Below are positions 1 through 7,299 of a DNA stretch of 64,000 bases, piece after piece (within the stretch, counting starts at the first letter, position 1; each line of letters starts with the position of its first letter). Origin of the DNA: Halarchaeum nitratireducens. Lineage in GTDB: Archaea; Halobacteriota; Halobacteria; Halobacteriales; Halobacteriaceae. Where the stretch lies: contig NZ_BMOQ01000005.1 in the NCBI RefSeq assembly GCF_014647155.1, forward strand, positions 62,001 to 126,000, in the 5' to 3' direction. A program made the translations under genes and the position numbers. The notes beneath the pieces were generated by a model that was given only the letters and a program-made list of their open reading frames with translations, made no database searches and had not been told where the DNA came from.

Positions 1-1
1 T

Positions 2-856
2 GAGAAGGATCTACAACGAGACACCCGTGGCGATTTCGACTCCATCCACGAATACTTAAATTCTTGGAAAAATCCAAACGAATATAATGAGAAGGTAGCA
101 CAATCCTACGAGAAACTTGTCAAAGATGCACTTAGCATCCCTACCGGAGTCCGCAACGGTGGTGAGCAGGCAAATTATCCAACCGGAAGCCAGAAGCATA
201 CATTTGAGCGGTTATATGTAGCAACACAATGCTTCCTCGCCATCCATTACGGGACAAGAGAAGAGGACGCAAAAATTAGGGTTCATAGAGGTATTCGAGA
301 GATTTCAATAGCAAAACTCGTAGCACAAATGATTGATAATCCCGAAGCTGATGAGTATTATTTCTATACGTCCGCTGTTTCCAACCATTCTGGATTACAG
401 GGTGTGGGGTTCTACCATTCTAATGGAATTATAGTTAGCTTCGACGTGCCTCGAGATCAGGTCGCTTTTGCAGCAGACCGCCTAGTCAATACTCCTGCTC
501 ATGAAGACGAGCTCCAACTTGTTGGAGGTATACTCAGAGTTGGGCCTAAGGGGGTTATTCACGAGGGAACGCACTCCGGGATAACTCGTCGTATGCGAAC
601 AATCATACAGAGTATGAGCTCTTCAGAGTCACTTGATAACTCAGTACACAAGGATATCGCAGATCTAATTGAGATGATGTTTAAGCATGATGAGCCAGTT
701 ACAACATCTGATGGCGCTGATCGTCTCATCGACTGGTTTTACGAGGTTAGATCACGTGAGATATATTCTGCAGCGAAGACCCAATCACTCAAAGACCAAG
801 TTGATTACCTGAAGGAGGCGGGCCAAGAGAATGAGCGTGAGCACAGATCCATATGA
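2..856 (+). CDS. 5'-truncated protein, possible ADP-ribosyltransferase fold
   Basis: The reading frame is open from the window edge, so the true start lies outside; 284 codons are visible. The first internal ATG (329) would cut off a clearly continuous frame. The product shows a pattern seen in ADP-ribosyltransferases and their toxin relatives: an Arg-Gly pair after a beta-strand (R96 of the visible part), a Thr-Ser strand about 27 residues later (T123, S124), then Glu-Asp-Glu (168-170) followed by Leu and Gly-Gly, as in an ExE catalytic motif. This would suggest NAD-dependent modification of a host or viral target. Codon use is AT-rich compared with the chromosome, which suggests recent acquisition. 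The family is inferred from motif spacing only; it could be an unrelated hypothetical protein. Confidence 0.5.
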   Translation, partial: EKDLQRDTRGDFDSIHEYLNSWKNPNEYNEKVAQSYEKLVKDALSIPTGVRNGGEQANYPTGSQKHTFERLYVATQCFLAIHYGTREEDAKIRVHRGIREISIAKLVAQMIDNPEADEYYFYTSAVSNHSGLQGVGFYHSNGIIVSFDVPRDQVAFAADRLVNTPAHEDELQLVGGILRVGPKGVIHEGTHSGITRRMRTIIQSMSSSESLDNSVHKDIADLIEMMFKHDEPVTTSDGADRLIDWFYEVRSREIYSAAKTQSLKDQVDYLKEAGQENEREHRSI

Positions 857-876
857 CAGATATTATATGATAACAG

Positions 877-1197
877 ATGGTGATGATGGCCGAACAATTA
901 TATGTGGTTGGAGAGTCATATCACGAGTATCCAGAGATGCCCGTTAAACGTGGAACTCTCAGAGATGATGATGGAGAGACGGTAGATGGGGGGGTGTTCC
1001 ATGGCCAAAGTAACGATACACCAGACGATGTCATCGTTGTAGATCTGCGAGACGATGAAGAGAGTCTTAATTGGACGAAATATGGACCAGAAGATTCCCG
1101 CGAGCGCTTCAGTGAATGGTCCGATGAGAAAGCCAAAAACCGAAGCCAAGAGGCGCAAGAGCGGTTACGGGAATATCGTCAGTCAAGAGGCGAATGA
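877..1197 (+). CDS. hypothetical acidic protein, 106 aa
   Basis: Unrecognised. It follows the ART-like gene by 20 bases on the same strand and probably shares its transcript. An in-frame TAA at 871 fixes the upstream limit; ATG 877, GTG 880, ATG 883 and ATG 886 are all possible starts, with no obvious ribosome-binding site. The protein is hydrophilic and acidic, has no membrane segment or cysteines, and ends in a charged helical stretch rich in Arg, Glu and Gln. Base composition is AT-rich like its upstream neighbour. A partner or immunity role for the upstream protein would be consistent with the arrangement but is speculation. Confidence 0.55.
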   Translation: MVMMAEQLYVVGESYHEYPEMPVKRGTLRDDDGETVDGGVFHGQSNDTPDDVIVVDLRDDEESLNWTKYGPEDSRERFSEWSDEKAKNRSQEAQERLREYRQSRGE

Positions 1198-1211
1198 CTG
1201 CTTAAAGTAAC

Positions 1212-1586
1212 TCAGAACACGTCTCCCGGCCGTATTTTCGTCTCCTTGCTGTCTCGATGGCCGCCGTTCGTGTACCACGTCGAGACGGGAATCTGCGTCG
1301 CGGGGAGCATCTGCATCCGCAGGACGGTTAGCCCACGCCCACGGCGGCGGTAGAGGACGAAGACGTACTTCCCGCCGGCGGCGGCGAGGCGGTCGTGGTA
1401 CTCCTCGAAGACCTTGAAGCGGGGGTAGTCCCGACTCGCGTCGGTGGCCTTGATCTCGACGGGCGTGCCGTCATCCTGGACGGCGTCGCGCCAGCTCGTA
1501 TGCACGCCCTCGCGCCGGAGGCGGTAGCGTTCGCACGCCTTCCGCTCGGCGAGCGTCCCGTACTGATTCGCCTTCTTCGAGGGCAT
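1212..1586 (-). CDS. PD-(D/E)xK nuclease / Holliday-junction resolvase-like protein
   Basis: A 124-aa basic protein. Residues that fit a PD-(D/E)xK nuclease core are Glu14 in an early helix, an Asp-Asp-Gly at 38-40, and Glu-x-Lys at 44-46 (V-E-I-K). A beta-strand then ends in an Arg-rich turn near residue 80. The size and order resemble archaeal Hjc-type resolvases and small viral nucleases, so a role in resolving or nicking viral DNA is plausible. It is the last minus-strand gene of the element. It has its own TATA-like stretch (about 1617-1627) inside the left copy of the paired repeat, so it seems to be transcribed separately from the NTPase gene upstream. The exact nuclease type is uncertain. 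Confidence 0.55.
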   Translation of the reverse strand: MPSKKANQYGTLAERKACERYRLRREGVHTSWRDAVQDDGTPVEIKATDASRDYPRFKVFEEYHDRLAAAGGKYVFVLYRRRGRGLTVLRMQMLPATQIPVSTWYTNGGHRDSKETKIRPGDVF

Positions 1587-1611
1587 CGCTATCGCGCTCC
1601 GCGCGCGTCGC

Positions 1612-1710
1612 GCGTCTTATATATATACTCCGTCGGCCCGCGCGACGTCGTGCCCATGGCTTCGTTCGGCGCGCTAGCGCCGGACGAACGTGGCTGTGGG
1701 CGATCTCCTC
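1612..1710. repeat. left copy of paired ~90-bp repeat with palindrome and TATA
   Basis: This segment aligns almost base for base with 16723-16815 over about 90 bases with scattered substitutions. Its core is an imperfect inverted repeat: 1653-1669 pairs with 1685-1700 around a short spacer. At its left end is an A/T-only stretch (about 1617-1627) that reads as a TATA box on the minus strand, roughly 30-40 bases before the ATG at 1586. It therefore looks like promoter plus upstream operator for the nuclease-like gene, or a site for the integrase or replication protein. Confidence 0.7.
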
Positions 1711-1767
1711 GCGTACGCGCGCGTATAGGGAGGGGTGGGAAGTGGGAAGTCGTGGGATTCGGGCGCA

Positions 1768-2928
1768 TCAGGCGCTCAGGACCGAATCGACTTCTATGAC
1801 GACTTCTCGGTGCTCGCCGTCGTCGCGGTACTCCTTCTGGCGATTTTGGACCCATTTGTAGCTGTAGTCGATGTATTCGGCGATTTCCCGGCTCGACATC
1901 CCGAGTTGCATCCCGTCGATGGCGGTCGCAATGCTGATTTTGCGGGCTTCGGACTCGGTACTCGCAATATCCTCGACTGCGACCGACTTCCCACCGTCCG
2001 CTACTGCCTCCGGATCGGCGTCCCACGACCACGTGCTCGCTTCCTTGTCGTTGTACCGCCAGTCCGTCGGCGGGACGCCCTCGATGGTGTAGCTCGGGTT
2101 CGTCGTCTCCCCGCCCTGAACGTCGATCTCGGCGACCTTCCGGTCGGTCTTCCGGATGATGGTGCTCATGCGTCGGAGCATCGGGTGAATCGAGTGGGGA
2201 GTGTGCGCGATGTAGATGAGCGCGCCGTTGTACTTCCGGATGAGGAAGAGCATCGGCCCCATCTTCTGCGCGGTCTCGTAGCCGGCTTTCCCGCGCCCGC
2301 TCGCGGAGATGGAGAACTCATCACCGATGAAGACCTTGCGCCGCTGCGCGTTCGTCGTCGGGTCGCCGTCCTGCTCCAGCCACTCCTTGAGGGTGGGGAA
2401 GTCGGGGATGAACGTGTCCGCCTCGCGGAGCGTGCGGACGTTCGTCCCGACGAGGACGCGCTCGTCGGCGAGCGCGGTGAGTCGCTGGGCGAGCATGAAG
2501 GCGAAGTCCGTCTTCCCTTTACCCATCTTCCCGAGGAGGGTGAGCACGGGCGCGGGGTTGTCGAGCAGTCGGTCGATCTTCCCGATGGCCTTCAGCCCGG
2601 AGACGTCGGCCTGCTGGCCGGCGTCACCTGTGAGGTGCTTGAGGGTCGCCATGTCGCCCTCCTCGAGGGCTTCCCGCCCGACATCCGTCGCCTCGTTCTG
2701 GAGGATCGTCTGGACAAGGTCGGTTTCGGCGGGGTCTCCGGGCATCTTCCCCGGGGTTTCGGCGTAGGAAACCGGGTCGTAGCTGTTCGCCTGGATGGAG
2801 AGGAAGCGCGAGAGCGCGGGGTCGCGCGTGATGCCCGTGTGCTGGTGGACGAGCGGGTCGCGGTGGCCATGCTCGGCCTGGTGCTCGCGGAGCTGCGGGG
2901 GCGTGTACTGCTCGCCGTCCTCACTCAC
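1768..2928 (-). CDS. P-loop NTPase, pleolipovirus VP8-like
   Basis: A 386-aa ATPase closing the structural operon. Walker A is GKMGKGKT (133-140), and Walker B is a hydrophobic strand ending in Gly-Asp-Glu (about 198-204), followed by a Ser-rich sensor-like loop. The C-terminus contains a helix-turn-helix-like segment (about 345-375). A longer frame to 3069 exists, but GTG 2928 is preferred: it overlaps the upstream gene end (2921) and has a GAGGTG ribosome-binding site 6 bases before it. Pleolipoviruses carry an NTPase (VP8 in HRPV-1) at this position after the spike and ORF6/ORF7-type genes; its proposed role is genome packaging or handling. ATP binding is firmly predicted; the viral function is inferred from order. 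Confidence 0.8.
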   Translation of the reverse strand: MSEDGEQYTPPQLREHQAEHGHRDPLVHQHTGITRDPALSRFLSIQANSYDPVSYAETPGKMPGDPAETDLVQTILQNEATDVGREALEEGDMATLKHLTGDAGQQADVSGLKAIGKIDRLLDNPAPVLTLLGKMGKGKTDFAFMLAQRLTALADERVLVGTNVRTLREADTFIPDFPTLKEWLEQDGDPTTNAQRRKVFIGDEFSISASGRGKAGYETAQKMGPMLFLIRKYNGALIYIAHTPHSIHPMLRRMSTIIRKTDRKVAEIDVQGGETTNPSYTIEGVPPTDWRYNDKEASTWSWDADPEAVADGGKSVAVEDIASTESEARKISIATAIDGMQLGMSSREIAEYIDYSYKWVQNRQKEYRDDGEHREVVIEVDSVLSA

Positions 2929-3751
2929 CGTCACCACCTCTGTCCGTCGCGACGGCGTCCGAACCGGCCGCCGGCGAGTTCGCCCCGATCTCCTCGGTGA
3001 CCGCGCCCGCGATGTCGTCGGGGTCGAAGGGGTCGACGTCGTCCTCGCGGAGATCGGCGAGGTCGTCACCCGTCACCTCCTCGATGTCGTCTTCGAACTC
3101 GTCGACGACGGCCGTGACCGCGTTCTTGTCGAGCAGTTCGCCGCGCTGTTTCGCTTCGGTGATCTTGTTCATGAGTCGGGATTGGAGAGCGGCTGCCATG
3201 TCCTCGAGATTGTCCGCGAAGAGGTCGAGGCGGATGTGCGACTGTTGGAGGGTGTCGTAGACGCGGTTGAAGTGCGAGCGAGTGGTGAGGAGCTTCGTGT
3301 CCTCGAGCTCAGAGAGCCAACACCCGCGAACGACGAGCTGCCCGCTCGGGCCGGCGTCGGGAAGCCACTCGTACTCGCGCACGACCCAGGTGTCGCCGTC
3401 GTTCATCGGGTAGGGCGCGGGGCCTTCGACAATCTTCTCGCTCCAGACGTCCGGCGGCACCTTGTAGTCCTTCGCGACGTCCTCGACGGCGTTGATGTGC
3501 TGGACGTCCACCCAGTCGCGCCGGTCGAACCACCCGGCGAAGCGCACGCCCACCAGGAGACAGGGCGGCGCGAGGACGAGTGACCCGACGAGCAGGTGGA
3601 CGCCCCACGCTGGAAGGGCAGGGATGGACGGCGAGAAGACCCAGAGGAGGACGCCGCTCGTGACGACGAGCGCCGCCACGAGCAGTTGCGCTTCGGCGAG
3701 CAGGTAGGTGTGGCGGTCCCACGCGCTCGCGAAGGTCGGTCGAAGACCCAT
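2921..3751 (-). CDS. pleolipovirus ORF7-like membrane protein
   Basis: A 276-aa protein with two closely spaced transmembrane helices near the N-terminus (about 24-43 and 50-70), then a soluble domain and a strongly acidic tail. The frame runs open to 3931, but ATG 3751 is chosen because it forms an ATGA overlap with the stop of the preceding gene, the pattern used throughout this operon. It precedes the NTPase with a short overlap. Its place between the ORF6-like gene and the NTPase matches ORF7 of the conserved pleolipovirus cluster. A membrane-linked role in virion assembly is likely; the biochemical activity is unknown. Confidence 0.75.
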   Translation of the reverse strand: MGLRPTFASAWDRHTYLLAEAQLLVAALVVTSGVLLWVFSPSIPALPAWGVHLLVGSLVLAPPCLLVGVRFAGWFDRRDWVDVQHINAVEDVAKDYKVPPDVWSEKIVEGPAPYPMNDGDTWVVREYEWLPDAGPSGQLVVRGCWLSELEDTKLLTTRSHFNRVYDTLQQSHIRLDLFADNLEDMAAALQSRLMNKITEAKQRGELLDKNAVTAVVDEFEDDIEEVTGDDLADLREDDVDPFDPDDIAGAVTEEIGANSPAAGSDAVATDRGGDGE

Positions 3752-4287
3752 CAGCGGGCCTCCCGGGGTTCTGCGCCCCTGCGACGCACGACGTAGAGCG
3801 CGCCGGCGACCATCGAGAGGACGGCGATGCCGGCGCCGCCGAGCCACCCGAGCGTCGGCGATCCGCCGAACGGCGAGCCGAGGCTGGTGTCGTCGCTGTA
3901 GACGGTGGGACAGCTCCCCGACTGGATGCACGCGCCCGTCGTGACGCTCACGCTCGCCTCGCCGTCGACGCGGTCAGCGGGGATGGAGACCGTCGTCGAC
4001 TCGCTGCCCTCGAGGACGACCTGCCGGTATGGGCTGTGGGCGACTCGCTCGCTCGCACGCGCGGACGCCGCGAGCGTCGCGACGTGATACTGCGAGGCGG
4101 TGAGCGTGACGTTGAACCGCCCGTCCTCGTACTCCCAGCCCTGAATCGTCATCACGCCGTCGACAGAGACCGGATGGCCGCCCGCGACGACGGTCGCGTT
4201 CGTCGACGTCGTCGAGCCGTTCGGCGCGGCGGCCGCCGGTGCGACCGCGACGCCGAGCACGGCAATAACCAACAGTAGTCGTCTCAT
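3751..4287 (-). CDS. secreted, C-terminally anchored protein, pleolipovirus ORF6-like
   Basis: A 178-aa protein with a Sec-type signal peptide (Leu/Val/Ala core, cleavage near residue 21 after an Ala run), an extracellular beta-rich domain with N-glycosylation sequons, two cysteines bracketing a short Ser/Gly loop (about 131-137) that could form a disulphide, and one C-terminal transmembrane helix (about 149-167) followed by Arg residues. This topology places most of the protein outside the cell or virion. Its stop overlaps the next start by ATGA. Position and topology agree with ORF6 of pleolipovirus clusters; a minor surface or assembly protein is the best guess. Confidence 0.7.
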   Translation of the reverse strand: MRRLLLVIAVLGVAVAPAAAAPNGSTTSTNATVVAGGHPVSVDGVMTIQGWEYEDGRFNVTLTASQYHVATLAASARASERVAHSPYRQVVLEGSESTTVSIPADRVDGEASVSVTTGACIQSGSCPTVYSDDTSLGSPFGGSPTLGWLGGAGIAVLSMVAGALYVVRRRGAEPREAR

Positions 4288-4347
4288 CTGAGGGGCGCCG
4301 CCGGAATCGAACCGACGCAGGTGCCGACCACGGGCGGCTGCCGGTCG

Positions 4348-4566
4348 TTAGACCGGGCTGACGGCGTCGCCGAGGCGGGTGAAGAACCAATCGACGAGGC
4401 CCTGCGCCCCGTCGACGATGGCGTCGACGAACCCGCCGACTGTCTGGGAGATCGCGTCACCGACGATGGCCTGCATCGACCACCAGCCGGTGAGGTCGCC
4501 GGCGACCCACGCGAGCGCGAGGAGGCCGACGAAGACGAGCGCGAGGGAGAGCAGCGGGCGCGCCAT
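4348..4566 (-). CDS. small membrane protein, pleolipovirus ORF5-like
   Basis: A 72-aa protein with a strong N-terminal transmembrane helix (about 4-23), a second amphipathic or weakly hydrophobic helix (about 33-60), and a Trp/Phe pair near its end. It starts 2 bases after the spike stop codon, so it is translationally coupled to the spike. Pleolipovirus genomes often have a small membrane ORF directly after the spike gene. No enzymatic motif is visible. The 60 bases downstream, before the next gene, hold a GC-rich hairpin and a tRNA T-arm-like sequence. Confidence 0.65.
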   Translation of the reverse strand: MARPLLSLALVFVGLLALAWVAGDLTGWWSMQAIVGDAISQTVGGFVDAIVDGAQGLVDWFFTRLGDAVSPV

Positions 4567-4568
4567 CG

Positions 4569-6071
4569 TCAGTTATCCCTCTGCATGACCGCCGCCGCGC
4601 CAATCGCGACCACCGCGAGCCCCACGATGATGAGCGGCCCACTACCGCCCGAGCCGGAACCGGAGCCACTACCGGAGCCGCCGGCGGTCTGGTTAGCCAC
4701 CTCCTCACGGAGTTCGTTCAGCTCTTGCTGGAGTTGGCGGTACTCGCTCGTGTTGGCGGTCTGGTAGTCGTACTGGCGGACGTGGGTCTGATTCAGCGTC
4801 TGGCCGTTGGCATCCTTCATCGCAGTGACGGTGAAGTTCCCGGTGAGGGTGTGGGTCTTACCGGACGTTGTCGCGACGAGTTGGACGCCATCAATCCGGG
4901 AAGCGTTGTACGTCTGTCCGAGCTTCCACGTCCCGTTGTCCGGGGCGCTTTGGCTGAAGAGCGCGCCCGTGTACGTGAACCCGTCCTCGGTGACGTTCAT
5001 CACCGAGACGTTATCCAGATCCGGCGTCGCGTAGCCCGATGCAGCGGCCGCAGCGCGAGCATACGCGAGGTTTCCCGTCTCCGCGTACGACGTCGAGTAC
5101 TCCTGAGCGAGCGTCAGCCCGCTCGTCGCGTTCGCCAGATCGAGTTCGCCGGCAGCGTAGGCATCCACCTTCCAGCTCGCCGTTGCTGCGAGGTTCTCTT
5201 TCGCGATTTGGGCCTTCTGCTGAAGTGTTTGCCAATTAGATTGCCACGACTCTAAGGCGAACTTGATTCGAGGATTCGAGTTAACGCTCTTCGCTTCTAG
5301 GCCGTAATCATCAACAGGAGTCCCTGTCCCGTAGATGCTTAGATACTCATTCAGCCGGATCGTGATATGTACCGTTGATCCGCCGCTGACTCTCACCTCC
5401 TTCAGTTGCAACACGGGAACTTCAGTCCCGTTAGCTAAGACAAGCGTCTGATTCGAAACGAGACTAGAACTCAATTTTGTCCGTCCATCTTGGGAAGGAC
5501 CATTCGACCAAGATATGCCATCTGCATATACCGCAATCACGTCTTGAGAGGTGCCATTTTGTGCATTAATCAGAGACTGGATGAACTGATTCCACGCGGC
5601 AATCTGGTTCATCTGCATCTTACTCAGGCGCTGGTCGATGCTCTGGTTAACAGCCGTATTGACGGACGGAACTGATGTCGTTCCGTTCTCGATGACGGCG
5701 TTCTGCCGCGCTTCGCCAGAGGCGTAGAGGGTGGTCTGAAGGTTCGTGAGCGAGTTGTTGGTTTGGGCCGTCGTGGTCTCAGCCCACGACTTCGTTTCGC
5801 TGGCGCGCTGATAGACTTCCACCTCGTTGCTGGCCCCTGACGTGTCTGGCGCGCCCGGCCCACAGTTGTCGTTCAGATTGATGCCGAAGAAGTTGAACAG
5901 GCCGCTGTACGAGCAAGAGCCACCCGCGACGACGCTGAACCCGTCCGGCGAGTCGATGGCGGCCGTCCCAGTCGGGCTGGTTGATGCGCCCACGACGGGC
6001 GAAGCAACGCTCGAGGAGACGATGAGCACGGCGAGCGCGACCGCCGCGAGCCGGCGAAGCCGTGCGGTCAT
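4569..6071 (-). CDS. virion spike protein, pleolipovirus VP4-like
   Basis: A 500-aa surface protein. Features in order: basic N-terminus and signal peptide (about 1-29); a Cys-containing segment with two cysteines 16 residues apart (about 53-69); a long Asn/Ser/Thr-rich ectodomain with about 15 N-glycosylation sequons; a membrane-proximal coiled coil with Leu/Glu heptads (about 435-460); a Gly-Ser linker; and a single transmembrane anchor (about 480-496) with a short basic-acidic tail. This is the layout of pleolipovirus spikes, which mediate receptor binding and membrane fusion. Its ATG overlaps the stop of the upstream membrane protein (ATGA). A stretch at about 5250-5640 is AT-richer than the rest, suggesting a swapped or fast-evolving receptor-facing region. 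Confidence 0.88.
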   Translation of the reverse strand: MTARLRRLAAVALAVLIVSSSVASPVVGASTSPTGTAAIDSPDGFSVVAGGSCSYSGLFNFFGINLNDNCGPGAPDTSGASNEVEVYQRASETKSWAETTTAQTNNSLTNLQTTLYASGEARQNAVIENGTTSVPSVNTAVNQSIDQRLSKMQMNQIAAWNQFIQSLINAQNGTSQDVIAVYADGISWSNGPSQDGRTKLSSSLVSNQTLVLANGTEVPVLQLKEVRVSGGSTVHITIRLNEYLSIYGTGTPVDDYGLEAKSVNSNPRIKFALESWQSNWQTLQQKAQIAKENLAATASWKVDAYAAGELDLANATSGLTLAQEYSTSYAETGNLAYARAAAAASGYATPDLDNVSVMNVTEDGFTYTGALFSQSAPDNGTWKLGQTYNASRIDGVQLVATTSGKTHTLTGNFTVTAMKDANGQTLNQTHVRQYDYQTANTSEYRQLQQELNELREEVANQTAGGSGSGSGSGSGGSGPLIIVGLAVVAIGAAAVMQRDN

Positions 6072-6328
6072 CGACGATCCTCCCGCCGGAGTTTCTGTCC
6101 GGCGTAGCTGAGACCACCGATGTCACGACGCCCATGCCCATCGCGGTTGAGACGAACCGGTTCGTCCTCGAGGCGCAGATGGCGCCGGCGGTCGTAGCGA
6201 ACCCACGCGACACAGGCCACGGGAAGGGCGGCGCCGACGAGTGCCGTCCCGTCCGCGCCCGTCACGGAGGCGATTACGAGGAGGATACCGCTGGCGAGCG
6301 CGCTCTTCCAGAGCATCGCGTCGTTCAC
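6068..6328 (-). CDS. small two-helix membrane protein of the virus operon
   Basis: An 86-aa product with two adjacent transmembrane helices (about 8-22 and 27-42) and a basic, Arg-rich cytoplasmic tail. GTG 6328 is preferred because it overlaps the stop of the 37-aa gene (GTGA); ATG 6316 is the alternative. The end overlaps the spike start by ATGA, so translation of the spike is probably coupled to this gene. No known domain is recognised. Given its place between VP3-like and spike genes it may be a minor virion or assembly protein. Confidence 0.65.
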   Translation of the reverse strand: MNDAMLWKSALASGILLVIASVTGADGTALVGAALPVACVAWVRYDRRRHLRLEDEPVRLNRDGHGRRDIGGLSYAGQKLRREDRR

Positions 6329-6438
6329 AGCCCCACCCCCGTCGTGGCGGCGAGGGCGACGCCGACGAAGCTGGCGAGCGACCCGAGGAGGAAGGCGAGG
6401 CGCGCGTCGACGTCGCGCGTGTGGGCGACGTCCAGCAT
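6325..6438 (-). CDS. 37-aa single-span membrane miniprotein
   Basis: A very short gene linked on both sides by stop/start overlaps: its ATG (6438) shares a TAATG with the end of the VP3-like gene, and its TGA overlaps the GTG of the next gene. The product has a short charged N-terminus and one transmembrane helix (about 15-36). Its length would hide it from standard gene callers, but the double coupling argues that it is translated. Function unknown; a virion or holin-like membrane role is possible. Confidence 0.55.
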   Translation of the reverse strand: MLDVAHTRDVDARLAFLLGSLASFVGVALAATTGVGL

Positions 6439-6848
6439 TAGCGACCACCGTCCCAGTACGCGACGACGTAGTACGCGGCCGAGTTGAGGATGAGCACGAG
6501 CACGCCGATCCACTTCGAGCCCGTGACGACGTCACGGACGAGCGGAACCAGCGCGACGGAGACGTTCGAGACGACCATCGCGCTGACGAGCGCGGCCTCC
6601 CACTCGCTCCACTCCGACCAGTCCACCGACTCGTTCATCACGTACGCCGCCACCACGACGACGAGCGAGACGATGAGCGAGACGGAGATCTGCGAGCCGT
6701 TCGCCTCGACGAGCGTGTCCGCCATCGAGACGCCGAGCGCGGAGAACTGCCCGATCCCCACGAGCACCAGCGTCGCGATCACGAAGAACGGCGACAGCAC
6801 GCCGTCGACTACCTGTACCAACCGTTCGCGGTCGAGATTGTACGCCAT
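6438..6848 (-). CDS. integral membrane protein, pleolipovirus VP3-like
   Basis: A 136-aa protein with four predicted transmembrane helices (about 17-36, 53-68, 84-103, 113-131) and very short loops. HRPV-1 VP3, the major internal membrane protein of pleolipoviruses, has the same size, topology and position just before the spike gene. It is the first gene of the minus-strand structural operon. A TATA-like CCTATACC at about 6866-6873 lies about 22-25 bases before the ATG, so the transcript is probably leaderless. It ends in a TAATG junction with the 37-aa gene. Identification rests on topology and synteny rather than on a distinctive motif. Confidence 0.75.
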   Translation of the reverse strand: MAYNLDRERLVQVVDGVLSPFFVIATLVLVGIGQFSALGVSMADTLVEANGSQISVSLIVSLVVVVAAYVMNESVDWSEWSEWEAALVSAMVVSNVSVALVPLVRDVVTGSKWIGVLVLILNSAAYYVVAYWDGGR

Positions 6849-6967
6849 GCACGCGTACGATGGCGGTATAGGTGCCTAGTGTCGTCTTTCTGTCTGTTGC
6901 TTCGGGCGAAGGTATGGAGAAACGTCCATAGGCTTTTGGCTATGGAGGGAGAACCATAGGGTGACGG
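6849..6967. promoter_or_regulatory. divergent promoter with CTATGG/CCATAG repeats
   Basis: This 119-base gap separates the structural operon (left) from the toxin-antitoxin pair (right). CCATAG occurs at 6926-6931 and 6954-6959, and its complement CTATGG at 6940-6945, giving an inverted repeat with 8-base spacing plus a third copy spaced evenly; a partial TATGG is at 6913-6917. This is a plausible operator for the HTH antitoxin or a viral repressor that would control both directions. Confidence 0.55.
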
Positions 6968-7276
6968 ATGGCGTCCTACACCACGATTGCAGATTGGCGC
7001 GACGTCAGAGACGGCTACGTGGTGGCCATCACTATCCGGCAGACCGAGCACGACGAATACCCGAGCGGATGGGACTACAGCCTCCACTTCGGCGAGGTCG
7101 GAGGCGACACCGTCCTCCGCTACGACAACGCCCACGAACGCACGAAGGGCCACGAGCGCCACACCCGCGACAACGTCGAGTACATCGACTTCCCCGGGAT
7201 GCTCGAGCTCTACGAGCGCTTCACGCGCGAAGTCGACGAACGGTCGTCGACGTCGTGGGACTGGTTGCTCGAGTAG
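6968..7276 (+). CDS. TumE-like (DUF6516) toxin candidate
   Basis: A 102-aa protein with the look of the DUF6516/TumE family: an N-terminal segment ending in a strand before 'DGYVV', a central Trp-Asp-Tyr strand, then a conserved Leu-Arg-Tyr-Asp-Asn-Ala-His sequence (about 50-57) and a C-terminal helix with Leu-Tyr-Glu-Arg-Phe. In this family the gene is paired with a downstream HTH protein, as here (23 bases apart). The pair is described as a toxin-antitoxin system. A GGTGA ribosome-binding site lies just before the ATG. In a provirus it could stabilise the element. The toxic activity is inferred from family and pairing. Confidence 0.65.
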   Translation: MASYTTIADWRDVRDGYVVAITIRQTEHDEYPSGWDYSLHFGEVGGDTVLRYDNAHERTKGHERHTRDNVEYIDFPGMLELYERFTREVDERSSTSWDWLLE

Positions 7277-7299
7277 GACGTCATCCAGGGGGAACCACC

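Noticed and set aside
1735-3000. Long plus-strand ORF opposite the NTPase gene
   Set aside because: Its product is an antisense shadow without domain features; the minus strand has Walker motifs, coupled starts and a ribosome-binding site.
4294-4325. tRNA 3'-end-like sequence on the minus strand (T-arm GTCGG-TTCGATT-CCGGC followed by a GC-rich 7-mer)
   Set aside because: No matching 5' acceptor half or D-arm is found nearby, and the stem-loop upstream has the wrong loop size for an anticodon arm. It could be an att-like fragment, but it lies inside the structural operon.
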